From contig NZ_JMMA01000002.1 in the NCBI RefSeq assembly GCF_000686125.1, forward strand, positions 1,178,001 to 1,242,000: DNA of 64,000 bases, read 5' to 3'. This DNA comes from Ruminococcus sp. NK3A76. GTDB lineage: Bacteria > Bacillota > Clostridia > Oscillospirales > Ruminococcaceae. The position numbers and the translations under genes are program-made. Of this stretch, positions 7,527 to 16,412 are shown in pieces (positions within the stretch are counted from its first letter, which is position 1; every line of letters starts with the position of its first letter). The notes beneath the pieces were generated by a model, which had not been told where the DNA came from, searched no databases, and saw only the letters and a list, made by a program, of their open reading frames with translations.

Positions 7527-9803
7527 ATGCAGAAGGTCATTTCGAGAGTAAAGGATAAAAGCGAGATAAGAGTGCGAAACCCTGCAATGTGTATCATGGC
7601 GTTCTCTTTCGGTATGCTGCTATCAGGTGCAAGACTGCTGGGAGAGCATTTCTCGCTCGGTGTCTGCGCAGCTGCGGTAAGCGGCGGCTGTTCGCCCTTT
7701 GCTGTTGCCGGAATGGTCGTCTGCTATCTTCTCTCCGGCGAGCTTATGAAATGCTTTGCAAAGGTGTGCAGCGCACTGCTCGTGTCGCTCCTTGCAGTCT
7801 TTATAAGAAAGAGAAACTTCTGTACACCCGTGGTGCTCGGTGTCGGCTCTTGCGTCATCATGCTCCTTGTCAATGTCGCAGAAGCGGTCGGCCTCGGCTT
7901 TGACGGCTATAGGCTTGCTTTCAGCGTAGTCGATGCTATGATATGCTCGTCTGCGGTGTTTATGTATTGTATCTTATCTGACGAATATACTGTCACCCGA
8001 AAGCTGTCACTCAGCGGCTCAAGGGGCGCTTTCGCAGCAGTCATTTTTGTACTGCTCGTGTGTGCTCTTGCATCTGTGCCTTTCCCGCTTGACCTCGGGC
8101 GTGTTTTTGCAACTGTCGTTCTCTTGTATTTTGCTAAGAAATACCGTGCTGCCGGCGGTGCGCTCGTTGGTGTGCTCACTGCGTGTGCAGTGGCTCTCTG
8201 CTCGCCGTCGCTTGCATCAAATACACTCATCATGTCATCGTCAGGCCTTATCTGCGGCGCTCTTTTTGCACTCAGCGACCTTGCAGCGATATCATCTTTT
8301 ATAATCACAGTGCTTGTCAGCCTTGCCGCTGTCGGTGTCAACAGCGATACCTTCGTCATGTTCTGGGACATTGTCGCTGGTGTTGTAATAAGCGTTCTTC
8401 TTCCGGCCGGGCTTTTCAAGGCAGGCAGGTCGATGCTCACATCAGCTAAAAGCACAGTCGACCTTGTCGGCCAGACGGCATCCTCAAGGCTTGGCTATGC
8501 CGCAAAGACTATCTCAGATGTAAGACGTGATATATCTCTTATCTCCCTAAAAATCGGCGACAGGTATAAGCCGCTCTCCCTTGCTTCAAGGGTCGATTCT
8601 TCCGTCTGCTCAAAGTGTGACTGCTGCGATATCTGCCGTAAGAAACGCCCGGTGCATGATAAGGCTCTCTCTATACTTGAAAACATCTACGACAGCTACG
8701 GCACAGTGACAGACGAGGATATCATGAGCTTTCTGCCTGAGTGTATAAATAAGCCGGTCGTGAAGGCGGCCTTTCTCAGAGCGGCGGACGAGCTTGCCTT
8801 TGAGAAAGCCAACGATATCGCCGTCACAAGAATGCGTGAGCTTCTGTGCGAACAGCTCCTGTCAATGGAGGAGCTTCTTAACGATATGTCCGGCAGGGTA
8901 GCCCGTATCAAAGAGGTGGACGAGCTTCTGTGTAAGCGTGCAGGCGAGCTGTTCGCTATAAGCGGCTGTAAGGGCGCAAGGGTCTGTGTCTATACCAACG
9001 AGAACCGCCGGCTGTTTGTCGAGGCTTTTGTAAACGGCGGCTTTAAGAGCGACCTTGTAAGGCTCACAGTCCGCCTGTCTGATATAGTGGGCTGTGATAT
9101 GGAGCTTCCGAGCATCAATGTCATAGGCCGTGTCACAAGGCTTGTCTTTACCGAAAAGCCCGAGCTCGAAGCAAATATAGCTACCTTCCAGGCCTCATGC
9201 TCCGGCGGCGAGTATTGCGGCGATACAGTTGATACCATTACTCTCAACGAGAGTGAGCGCTATGTTATCCTCTCAGACGGTATGGGCACAGGCGAGCGTG
9301 CAAGGCTTGACTCTATGTTCACGGTAAGCCTTGTCAGAAGATTAATATCATCAGGCCTTTCGATGAGCTGTACAGAGCGGCTTATAAACTCCGCTCTCTG
9401 CGTCAAGAGTTGGGACGAGTCCTTCTCTACTCTTGATGTAGTCAGGCTCGACCTGTTCTCGCATACAGCCTCTTTTCTTAAGGCAGGCGCTGCCGCTTCC
9501 TATATAATCAGAGAGGGGAGCGTTATCAAGATAGCCAGCAACGCCCTCCCGACAGGTATCCTCACACGCTGTGAGCCTGATGTGACACAGCTTAGGATAA
9601 ATGCCGGCGATATGATAATAATGACATCTGACGGCGTCGATGAGCAGATACTCACAGACGATGAAGATGTCATTCAGAAGCTCGGCTGCCTGTCTCCCGA
9701 TGCGGCTGCAAAAATGATAGGCGAGCTCGCTGTCGGTGATGACTGTGCATCTGTCAGCGACGATATCACAGTCGCCGCAGTCAGAATAGACAGCTCTGTG
9801 TGA
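7527..9803 (+). CDS. spoIIE: Stage II sporulation protein E (PP2C phosphatase)
   Basis: Septum-associated serine phosphatase that dephosphorylates SpoIIAA and so activates sigma-F in the forespore. The N-terminal 290 residues or so contain about ten hydrophobic segments. A linker follows with a Cys-rich patch (CSKCDCCDICRK), common in clostridial SpoIIE, then a C-terminal PP2C domain with LSDGMGTGERA and MTSDGVDEQ carrying the metal-binding Asp residues. The frame is open from a TTG at 7479; the ATG at 7527 is preferred because GGCGGTGA lies eight bases before it, giving 758 residues. An ATG at 7509 lacks an RBS. The gene implies a sporulating lineage. Confidence 0.93.
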   Translation: MQKVISRVKDKSEIRVRNPAMCIMAFSFGMLLSGARLLGEHFSLGVCAAAVSGGCSPFAVAGMVVCYLLSGELMKCFAKVCSALLVSLLAVFIRKRNFCTPVVLGVGSCVIMLLVNVAEAVGLGFDGYRLAFSVVDAMICSSAVFMYCILSDEYTVTRKLSLSGSRGAFAAVIFVLLVCALASVPFPLDLGRVFATVVLLYFAKKYRAAGGALVGVLTACAVALCSPSLASNTLIMSSSGLICGALFALSDLAAISSFIITVLVSLAAVGVNSDTFVMFWDIVAGVVISVLLPAGLFKAGRSMLTSAKSTVDLVGQTASSRLGYAAKTISDVRRDISLISLKIGDRYKPLSLASRVDSSVCSKCDCCDICRKKRPVHDKALSILENIYDSYGTVTDEDIMSFLPECINKPVVKAAFLRAADELAFEKANDIAVTRMRELLCEQLLSMEELLNDMSGRVARIKEVDELLCKRAGELFAISGCKGARVCVYTNENRRLFVEAFVNGGFKSDLVRLTVRLSDIVGCDMELPSINVIGRVTRLVFTEKPELEANIATFQASCSGGEYCGDTVDTITLNESERYVILSDGMGTGERARLDSMFTVSLVRRLISSGLSMSCTERLINSALCVKSWDESFSTLDVVRLDLFSHTASFLKAGAAASYIIREGSVIKIASNALPTGILTRCEPDVTQLRINAGDMIIMTSDGVDEQILTDDEDVIQKLGCLSPDAAAKMIGELAVGDDCASVSDDITVAAVRIDSSV

Positions 9804-9947
9804 CAAATCATATAAAAATATTAAATCTGTTCTTTATTATTTCACGATTCCCTTTTTTCACGGCCAAATCGGTTAAATTCTTTTGTGCAATATTAACAAT
9901 TGGGAGTGTTTAAATATGTGAGATTATGAGAATAACAACTAAAGCTA

Positions 9948-9976
9948 TTGCAAAATAATTCAAAAAAGTTTAAAAT
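9948..9976 (+). promoter_or_regulatory. Promoter of the glg operon
   Basis: TTGCAA (9948-9953), a 17-bp spacer and TAAAAT (9971-9976), predicting a start near 9983 and a leader of about 98 nt to glgB. The rest of the 277-bp gap after spoIIE is AT-rich with nothing else recognised apart from a small ACCGT/ACGGT hairpin at 10045-10057. Confidence 0.65.
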
Positions 9977-10033
9977 AGATATAGAGGTAAATAAAAAAGC
10001 TATAATTATGCCATTTCGCAGAAATAGCCGGCG

Positions 10034-10045
10034 TTTGCCTTAATA
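10034..10045 (+). repeat. 12-bp motif shared by glgB and glgA leaders
   Basis: TTTGCCTTAATA occurs here, 35 bp before the glgB start, and identically at 14551-14562, 20 bp before the glgA start, where it is the right end of the inverted-repeat element at 14474-14556. Here it may be a decayed end of the same element or a shared leader motif. Confidence 0.4.
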
Positions 10046-10080
10046 ACCGTTTGACGGTATGTAAGGAGGATAACATAAAA

Positions 10081-12054
10081 ATGATAAATGATATCGCCAG
10101 TGAATATGAGCTTCCGCTGCATTTGTTCCACCAGGGTAACAATTTTGAAGCGTATAGCTTTTTCGGCTGCCATGAAGGGCAGAAGGACGGCAAAAAGGGC
10201 CACTTCTTCAGAGTCTGGGCGCCAAATGCCAAGGCGGTTTCACTTGTTGGAGATTTCAATAATTGGGAAAAGGATGCCGATCCGCTCGAGAAGATAGCCG
10301 ATACAGAGGTCTGGGAGATCTTCAAGACCGGGCTAAAGCAGTTTGATACATATAAGTACGCTATAGACGGTTGTGACGGAAAGCTGCATATGAAGGCTGA
10401 CCCGTATGGTACACATATGGAAGTCAAGCCGTCAACAGGCTCCAAGGTGTTCAAGTCTACTTATAAGTGGAATGATTCCGAATGGCTCACAGAAAAGGCA
10501 AAGAAAAATGTCTATAAGAGCCCGATGAATATCTATGAGGTACACTTCAATTCGTGGAAGCTGTGTACCGAGGGTAAGTATTTCAGCTACCCGAATTTCG
10601 CAAAGAGCATTATCCCTTACCTTAAGGAGATGAGCTATACTCATATCGAGTTCATGCCTCTTGCAGAGTTCCCGTTTGACGGCTCGTGGGGCTATCAGGG
10701 TATAGGCTACTTTGCTCCTTCTTCGAGATACGGTACACCCGATGATTTCAAGGCAATGGTAGACCTGTTCCATAACGCAGGCATATCCGTTATCCTTGAC
10801 TGGGTGCCTGCTCACTTCCCGAAGGACGAGGCAGGCCTTTATGAGTTCGACGGCGGCTGTGTATATGAGTATTCCGACCCTAAGAAGAGAGACCACCTCG
10901 CATGGGGTACAAGAGTATTCGACTACGGCAAGAACGAGGTCGTTTCATTCCTTGTTTCAAATGCTCTCTACTGGCTCGAACAGTATCATGTCGACGGCCT
11001 GAGAGTTGACGCTGTTGCTTCAATGCTCTACCTCGACTATGACAGAAGGGCAGGCGAGTGGACGCCTAATGTTTACGGCGGCCATGAGAACCTCGAAGCT
11101 ATCGAGTTCTTCAAAAAGCTCAATGAGAATGTTTTTGCAAGAAACCCCAATGCTCTTATGATAGCCGAGGAGTCAACTGCATGGCCTATGGTAACAAAGC
11201 CTGCAAGCGACGGCGGCCTTGGCTTCAACTTCAAGTGGAATATGGGCTGGATGAACGATATGCTCAAGTATATGGCTATGGATCCTATACACAGAGCATT
11301 CCACCACGATATGCTCACATTCTCCTTCTTCTATGCATTCTCCGAGAATTTCATTCTCCCGATATCGCATGATGAGGTAGTTCACGGAAAGGCATCGCTC
11401 GTAAATAAAATGTACGGCGATACAGACCAGAAGTTTGCTCAGGCAAGGCTTTTCCTTTCCTATATGATGGCTCACCCCGGCAAGAAGCTCCTCTTTATGG
11501 GCAGCGAGTTTGCGCAGTTCAGAGAGTGGGATTATGAAAACAGCCTTGAATGGTTCCTGATAGACGAGTATGAGAACCACCGCAATTTCCAGAAGTTCTC
11601 CAAGAACCTCAATAAGTTCTATCTCGAACATCCTCAGTTCTGGGAGGACGATTTTTCCTGGGAAGGCTTCAGCTGGATAGCTAATGATGACTATAAGCAG
11701 TCTATTATAATCTTCAGAAGATTTGATAATAAGAAAAATGAGATCATCACAGTCTGCAACTTCGTTCCTGTTGAGAGAAGATCATACTGCTTCGGCGTTC
11801 CTTATAAGGGCAGCTATACTGAGGTGTTCAATTCCACATCTCCCGACGGCTCACCTGTGACAAACGGAACAGTCAAGAGCGTTGATACTCCTATGCACGG
11901 CTTCGAGCAGTCAGTGTGCGTTGATATCCCGGCTTTCTCTGTGATGTATTTCACAGTCAAGAAGGCACCTCAAAAGAAGAAGTCTGATGCAGGCGATAAA
12001 AAGTCAGCTACAGTCAAGAAAGTAAAAAAAACAGCTAAGAAAGCTGATAAATAA
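10081..12054 (+). CDS. glgB: 1,4-alpha-glucan branching enzyme
   Basis: Introduces alpha-1,6 branches into glycogen. The 657-residue product has an N-terminal CBM48 domain (FFRVWAPNAKAVSLVGDFNNW), then a GH13 barrel with DGLRVDAVASMLYLDY (nucleophile Asp), MIAEESTAWP (acid/base Glu) and PISHDEVVHGK (third Asp), then an all-beta C-domain. The ATG at 10081 has AAGGAGGA ten bases upstream; an earlier in-frame start at 10051 lies before that RBS. An odd feature is a lysine/alanine-rich tail of about 30 residues after VMYFTVK, unlike typical GlgB ends. First gene of glgBCD, 21 bp before glgC. Confidence 0.97.
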   Translation: MINDIASEYELPLHLFHQGNNFEAYSFFGCHEGQKDGKKGHFFRVWAPNAKAVSLVGDFNNWEKDADPLEKIADTEVWEIFKTGLKQFDTYKYAIDGCDGKLHMKADPYGTHMEVKPSTGSKVFKSTYKWNDSEWLTEKAKKNVYKSPMNIYEVHFNSWKLCTEGKYFSYPNFAKSIIPYLKEMSYTHIEFMPLAEFPFDGSWGYQGIGYFAPSSRYGTPDDFKAMVDLFHNAGISVILDWVPAHFPKDEAGLYEFDGGCVYEYSDPKKRDHLAWGTRVFDYGKNEVVSFLVSNALYWLEQYHVDGLRVDAVASMLYLDYDRRAGEWTPNVYGGHENLEAIEFFKKLNENVFARNPNALMIAEESTAWPMVTKPASDGGLGFNFKWNMGWMNDMLKYMAMDPIHRAFHHDMLTFSFFYAFSENFILPISHDEVVHGKASLVNKMYGDTDQKFAQARLFLSYMMAHPGKKLLFMGSEFAQFREWDYENSLEWFLIDEYENHRNFQKFSKNLNKFYLEHPQFWEDDFSWEGFSWIANDDYKQSIIIFRRFDNKKNEIITVCNFVPVERRSYCFGVPYKGSYTEVFNSTSPDGSPVTNGTVKSVDTPMHGFEQSVCVDIPAFSVMYFTVKKAPQKKKSDAGDKKSATVKKVKKTAKKADK

Positions 12055-12075
12055 AGATTAAGTGGGTGAATTACA

Positions 12076-13278
12076 ATGTTTAACAAAAAAGAATGTGTGG
12101 CAATGCTTCTTGCAGGCGGCCAGGGCAGCCGTCTATATGCATTGACACAGACAGTTGCTAAGCCTGCAGTTCCATTCGGCGCAAAGTATAGGATAATAGA
12201 CTTTCCGCTCTCAAACTGCATTAATTCCGGTATAGATACAGTAGGCGTCCTTACTCAGTATCAGCCCCTCGTTCTTAATGAGTATATCGGCAACGGCCAG
12301 CCCTGGGACCTCGACAGAGTTCACGGCGGCGTCCATGTGCTCCCTCCTTATCAGAAGGCATCTGGTGCTGACTGGTATTCGGGTACAGCAAATGCTATCT
12401 ATCAGAATATAGCATTTATCGAGAGATACTCTCCTGAGTATGTCGTAGTCCTCTCTGGTGACCATATCTATAAGATGGACTATAACAAGATGCTCGATTT
12501 CCATAAGGAAAAGAATGCAGCAGCTACTATCGCTGTTCTGGACGTTCCCAAGGAGGAGGCATCACGCTTCGGTATCATGATAACCGATAACGATGATAAT
12601 ATCATCGACTTCGAGGAGAAGCCCAAGAACCCCCGCTCGACCCTCGCTTCAATGGGTATATATATCTTTACCTGGAGCAAGCTCAGAGAATACCTTATCG
12701 CTAACGAGAACGATAAGGAGGCTTCCAAGGACTTCGGTAAGAATATTATCCCCGATATGAGAGAAGCAGGCGAGAAGCTCGTGGCTTACCGCTTCGACGG
12801 CTACTGGAAGGACGTTGGTACTATCGACTCCCTCTGGGAAGCTAATATGGATCTTATCAATCCTAATATCCCGATAGACCTTTATGATCCCAACTGGAAG
12901 ATCTATTCAAGAAACCCTGCACTTCCGCCTCAGTCTATAGGCAAGAACGCAAAGATACAGAACTCTATGGTAACAGAGGGCTGCGTTATAGATGGCTCGG
13001 TAGAGTTCTCTATGATATCTGACGGCGTTGTTGTTGAGGAAGGCGCTGAGATACTCGATTCGATACTTATGCCCGGCTGTGTGATAAAGAAGGGCGCTAA
13101 AATAGAGTATGCCATAGTCGGCGAGAATTCTGTTGTCGGCGAGAACGCACAGGTCGGCGCAAGACCTGAGACTATCGAGAATAAAGATGAATGGGGCGTT
13201 GCAGTTGTCGGCCATAATATCACAGTGTCCGACGGTGCAAAGGTAGCACCCAAGCAGATAATCTCAGAGAATATATGA
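12076..13278 (+). CDS. glgC: Glucose-1-phosphate adenylyltransferase, catalytic subunit
   Basis: Makes ADP-glucose from ATP and glucose-1-phosphate, the committed step of glycogen synthesis. The 400-residue protein has the nucleotidyltransferase signature [16 protein letters not shown], the [20 protein letters not shown] substrate region, [13 protein letters not shown] with the metal-binding Asp, and [10 protein letters not shown]-terminal left-handed beta-helix of hexapeptide repeats follows from about residue 290. It is translationally close to glgD (14 bp), and the pair is expected to form a mixed GlgC/GlgD tetramer, as known in Bacillus. Confidence 0.97.
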   Translation: MFNKKECVAMLLAGGQGSRLYALTQTVAKPAVPFGAKYRIIDFPLSNCINSGIDTVGVLTQYQPLVLNEYIGNGQPWDLDRVHGGVHVLPPYQKASGADWYSGTANAIYQNIAFIERYSPEYVVVLSGDHIYKMDYNKMLDFHKEKNAAATIAVLDVPKEEASRFGIMITDNDDNIIDFEEKPKNPRSTLASMGIYIFTWSKLREYLIANENDKEASKDFGKNIIPDMREAGEKLVAYRFDGYWKDVGTIDSLWEANMDLINPNIPIDLYDPNWKIYSRNPALPPQSIGKNAKIQNSMVTEGCVIDGSVEFSMISDGVVVEEGAEILDSILMPGCVIKKGAKIEYAIVGENSVVGENAQVGARPETIENKDEWGVAVVGHNITVSDGAKVAPKQIISENI

Positions 13279-13292
13279 ATGGCAGGTGAGTA

Positions 13293-14423
13293 ATGATGAA
13301 CGTAAATATGGGTAACGTCCTCGGTCTTGTTTTTGCTAATATGCATGACATGACTATGGGCGAAATGACTAAACACAGAACAATGGGCTCTATCCTTTTC
13401 GGCGGCAGATACCGCCTGATAGACTTCCCGCTTTCTAATATGGTAAACAGCGGCATCACTGCTGTTGGCGTTATAACAAAATCTAACTATCAGTCGCTTC
13501 TTGACCACCTCGGCTCTGCAAGAGAGTGGGATCTTGCTCGTAAGAAGGGCGGTCTTTACATACTTCCTCCTTTCGGTAACGAAGGCAGCGTGCTCTACCG
13601 TGGCAGGATAGAGGCTCTCTACGGCGCACTCAGCTTCATCAAGCACCAGAGCGCTGATTATGTAGTTCTTTCTGACTGCGATATAGTTACTAATATGGAC
13701 TATAAGCCGATTATCGAGCAGCATATCAAGACAGGCGCTGATATCACAGTTGTTTCTCATACAGGCAACTATACCAGCGAGGAGATAGCTCTTTCAACTG
13801 TTTTGAATACAGATGATGATAATAACGTAAAGAGCGTTCTTATAATGCCCGAGCTCAGCGGCACCTGCACAGCAAGCCTTAATATGTTCGTTATCAGAAA
13901 GGATCTCCTTATCGACCTCGTACAGGATTCCTTTGCAAGAGGCCTCCTTTCCTTCGAGAAGGATATCCTTCAGGGCAGAGTGAATGACCTTAAGATAATG
14001 GCTTATGAGTATTCAGGCTATTTCAGCAAGATAAGCGGTATCAGCAGCTACTTTACAGCTAACCAGCTGCTTTTGGATCCTGAGAATTCCAATAAGATAT
14101 ATCTCCCCAAGAGAGCTATCTATACCAAGATAAGAGATAATGCTCCTGCTAAGTATGACCTTAACTGCGAAGTCAAGAATTCACTTATCGCAGACGGTTG
14201 TATCATCGAGGGCGAAGTCGAGAACTGCGTTCTCTTCAGAGGCGTTAAGGTAGGCAAGGGCGCAAAGGTAAAGAACTGCATTCTCATGCAGGATTCCGTT
14301 GTCGGCGATAATGCCGAGATGTCCTATGTCATCACCGATAAGAATGTTACAGTAGGCAGCGGCAGGCTCCTTACAAGCAGCCCCGAGTATCCAATGTATG
14401 TAGGTAAGGGCGCTTCACTCTAA
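13293..14423 (+). CDS. glgD: Glucose-1-phosphate adenylyltransferase, GlgD subunit
   Basis: Non-catalytic or modulatory partner of GlgC in Firmicutes. The 376-residue protein keeps the fold (FGGRYRLIDFPLSNMVNSG, YVVLSDCDIVTNMDY, C-terminal hexapeptide repeats). The catalytic GGxGxR loop is replaced by VLGLVFANMHDMTMGEMTKH, as expected for GlgD, and the Gly-Asp of the GlgC SGDHIY motif is missing. It starts at an ATG-ATG with a modest GGTGAG RBS. Confidence 0.95.
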   Translation: MMNVNMGNVLGLVFANMHDMTMGEMTKHRTMGSILFGGRYRLIDFPLSNMVNSGITAVGVITKSNYQSLLDHLGSAREWDLARKKGGLYILPPFGNEGSVLYRGRIEALYGALSFIKHQSADYVVLSDCDIVTNMDYKPIIEQHIKTGADITVVSHTGNYTSEEIALSTVLNTDDDNNVKSVLIMPELSGTCTASLNMFVIRKDLLIDLVQDSFARGLLSFEKDILQGRVNDLKIMAYEYSGYFSKISGISSYFTANQLLLDPENSNKIYLPKRAIYTKIRDNAPAKYDLNCEVKNSLIADGCIIEGEVENCVLFRGVKVGKGAKVKNCILMQDSVVGDNAEMSYVITDKNVTVGSGRLLTSSPEYPMYVGKGASL

Positions 14424-14442
14424 ATTGAATCTGTATTATCGG

Positions 14443-14466
14443 GCCCAAATAAACTTTTATTTGGGC
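14443..14466 (+). terminator. Hairpin after glgD, weak terminator or attenuator
   Basis: GCCCAAATA and TATTTGGGC form a perfect 9-bp stem with a 6-base loop 20 bp after the glgD stop. Only TCGATTTGG follows, so the T-run is poor. It may lower expression of glgA relative to glgBCD or stabilise the upstream message. Confidence 0.45.
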
Positions 14467-14473
14467 TCGATTT

Positions 14474-14556
14474 GGCAACACCGCACGACCATTGTGCGTC
14501 AGACACGCAAGTGTATGGCGTATAAAGGCATCTGCCGGTGGTCGTGAGGTTTTGCC
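14474..14556. repeat. 83-bp inverted-repeat element between glgD and glgA
   Basis: The ends GGCAACACCGCACGACC (14474-14490) and GGTCGTGAGGTTTTGCC (14540-14556) are inverted repeats matching at 15 of 17 positions around 49 bp of unique sequence with no ORF. The right side reads GCCTTAATA. The end sequence GGCAACACCGCAC recurs at 63877, where it is also preceded by TTAA. This suggests a small non-autonomous mobile element (MITE-like). It lies directly before the glgA RBS. Confidence 0.55.
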
Positions 14557-14582
14557 TTAATACCCCAGAAGGAGGGAATCGT

Positions 14583-16001
14583 ATGAATATACTTTACACA
14601 GCAAGTGAGGCTCTGCCTTACGCAGCATCGGGCGGTCTTGCAGATGTTGCCGGCTCGCTTCCTGCGGCTATAAATGAACAGGGGCATGACTGCCGTGTCG
14701 TTATCCCTTACTATAGCCAGATAAGACAGGAGCTTAAAGACGAGCTTCAGTATCTTACTAACTTCACAGTGCCTGTTGCATGGCGTAATCAGTATTGCGG
14801 CGTGTTCGTGGGCGTATATAACGGCGTTACATATTATCTTCTCGATAATGAATACTACTTCGCAAGAAATGGCCTGTATGGCTTCTATGACGATGCCGAG
14901 AGATTTATATTCTTCTCCCGTGCCGTTCTTGAACTTCTGCATTATATCGACTTCAAGCCTGATGTCATAAATGCAAACGACTGGCAGACAGCTCTTGTTC
15001 CTGTTTATTATGATATCTTCTACCGCTACCAGCCGGGCTATGAGGATATAAAGACAGTCTTCACTATCCATAATATCCAGTATCAGGGTCAGTATGGTCT
15101 TGAGCTTATAAATGACCTTATGGGTATCCCGCTCTACCATACCAACCTGCTCTCCTATGACGGTGATGTAAACTTCATGAAGGCAGCAATAGAGGTGAGC
15201 GATAAGATAACCACAGTTTCTCCGAGCTATGCCTGGGAGATTCTTGACCCCTGGTATTCTCACGGCCTCGACAGAGCACTTGCCAATAAGCAGTATAAGC
15301 TCTGCGGCTTCCTCAACGGTATCGACCAGAAGGTATATGACCCTCAGACCGACCCGAATATCGCACGCCACTATTCCGCAAAGAATAAGGCAGGCAAGGC
15401 TTACTGTAAGAAGGCTCTTATCTCCGAGTTCGGCCTTGCAGAGGGCAATGAGCCTATAGTCGGCATAGTTACACGCTTTGTATCTCATAAGGGTCTTGAC
15501 CTTATAAAGTATGTCTTTGAGGATATAATCAGGATAGGCTATAAATTCGTTATCTTAGGCTCCGGCGAGAAGATATATGAAGACTTCTTCAACGAGATGC
15601 ACTACCGCTATCCCGACAGGGTAGGCCTTAGGATAGGCTTTATCCCCGAGCTTTCCAAGAGAATATATGCCGGTGCTGATATGTTCCTGATGCCCTCACA
15701 GAGCGAGCCTTGCGGCCTTGCCCAGATGATAGCTCTCAGATACGGTACTATCCCGATAGTCCGTGAGACAGGCGGCCTGCGTGACAGTATAAAGGATGCC
15801 GGCGAGCCTGACGGTTCAGGCAACGGCTTTACTTTCAAGACCTATAACGCACACGATATGCTCGATGCACTCGTCCGTGCAAGAAGCCTCTACGACGATA
15901 AGAAGAAGTGGGGCGCTCTTGTTACCAAGGCACTTAAGGAAGATTTCAGCTGGAAGAAGTCAGCTGAGCTCTATATAGGCCTTTATAAGGATATCCACTA
16001 A
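14583..16001 (+). CDS. glgA: Glycogen synthase (ADP-glucose type, GT5)
   Basis: Adds glucose from ADP-glucose to the growing alpha-1,4 chain. The 472-residue protein begins MNILYTASEALPYAASGGLADVAG-like; the classical KTGGL loop is ASGGL here, so the usual Lys is Ala. Other GT5 landmarks are FTIHNIQYQGQY, the C-terminal GIVTRFVSHKGLDL, and the donor-site segment MPSQSEPCGLAQMIALRYGT with its catalytic Glu. The ATG at 14583 has AAGGAGGG six bases upstream; the frame is open further upstream, but that stretch is inside the repeat element. It is followed by a strong terminator. Confidence 0.96.
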   Translation: MNILYTASEALPYAASGGLADVAGSLPAAINEQGHDCRVVIPYYSQIRQELKDELQYLTNFTVPVAWRNQYCGVFVGVYNGVTYYLLDNEYYFARNGLYGFYDDAERFIFFSRAVLELLHYIDFKPDVINANDWQTALVPVYYDIFYRYQPGYEDIKTVFTIHNIQYQGQYGLELINDLMGIPLYHTNLLSYDGDVNFMKAAIEVSDKITTVSPSYAWEILDPWYSHGLDRALANKQYKLCGFLNGIDQKVYDPQTDPNIARHYSAKNKAGKAYCKKALISEFGLAEGNEPIVGIVTRFVSHKGLDLIKYVFEDIIRIGYKFVILGSGEKIYEDFFNEMHYRYPDRVGLRIGFIPELSKRIYAGADMFLMPSQSEPCGLAQMIALRYGTIPIVRETGGLRDSIKDAGEPDGSGNGFTFKTYNAHDMLDALVRARSLYDDKKKWGALVTKALKEDFSWKKSAELYIGLYKDIH

Positions 16002-16008
16002 ATAGTAT

Positions 16009-16045
16009 AAGCAGCAGTATCCGCTTCGGGTGCTGCTGCTTTTTT
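16009..16045 (+). terminator. Terminator of the glg operon
   Basis: AAGCAGCAG pairs with CTGCTGCTT, with an inner CCG/CGG stem, and a run of T follows at 16040-16045. It starts eight bases after the glgA stop. Confidence 0.9.
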
Positions 16046-16052
16046 GTATCAA

Positions 16053-16132
16053 GTATTTAAAAATATTTTTAAATACCCCTTGACAATGCAAGACTTTTGT
16101 GGTATCATCTATTTAAAGAAATTTTGAAATAG
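16053..16132 (+). promoter_or_regulatory. Promoter with two palindromic operators, sdpR-like operon
   Basis: TTGACA (16080-16085), a 17-bp spacer and TATCAT (16103-16108). Just upstream is a perfect 24-bp palindrome (16053-16076, half site GTATTTAAAAAT). Just downstream, over the expected start site, is an imperfect relative (16109-16132) whose half sites are CTATTTAAAGAA and CTATTTCAAAAT. The two sites share a TATTTxAAA core and flank the core promoter, as expected for autorepression by the ArsR-type regulator that follows. Confidence 0.8.
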
Positions 16133-16142
16133 GTGGGTGCCG

Positions 16143-16412
16143 ATGTCAAAAACAAGTATATTCAAGGTGCTGTCAGAAAAGCAGCGCAGAGATATACTCG
16201 AAATGCTCAAAGACGGAAGACTCAGCGCCGGTGAGATAGCCGAGCGCCTGAATGTCACGCCTGCGGCTCTTTCGTATCATCTTAAACTGCTGAAAAGCGC
16301 AGACCTTGTTATGGAATATAAAGAGAAAAACTTTGTCTACTATGAGATAAACACGTCAGTCCTTGACGAGCTTATCTTGTGGGCAACGCAGCTTGGAGGA
16401 GAAAGAAAATGA
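16143..16412 (+). CDS. ArsR family autorepressor, SdpR-like
   Basis: An 89-residue winged-helix protein: FKVLSEKQRRDILEML, then the recognition helix region AGEIAERLNVTPAALSYHLKLL, then a wing around YKEKNFVYYEIN. This is the SdpR type of ArsR regulator. The ATG at 16143 has AGGTGG upstream; an in-frame GTG two codons earlier overlaps that RBS. The stop overlaps the next start (ATGA), and the next gene is SdpI-like, matching the sdpRI module of Bacillus, where SdpR represses and SdpI protects against a killing peptide. No sdpABC toxin genes are visible. Confidence 0.85.
   Translation: MSKTSIFKVLSEKQRRDILEMLKDGRLSAGEIAERLNVTPAALSYHLKLLKSADLVMEYKEKNFVYYEINTSVLDELILWATQLGGERK

Noticed and set aside
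14499-15488. Open frame antisense to glgA (329 codons)
   Set aside because: Covered by a clear glycogen synthase gene; Cys/Ile/Leu-rich translation typical of a shadow frame.
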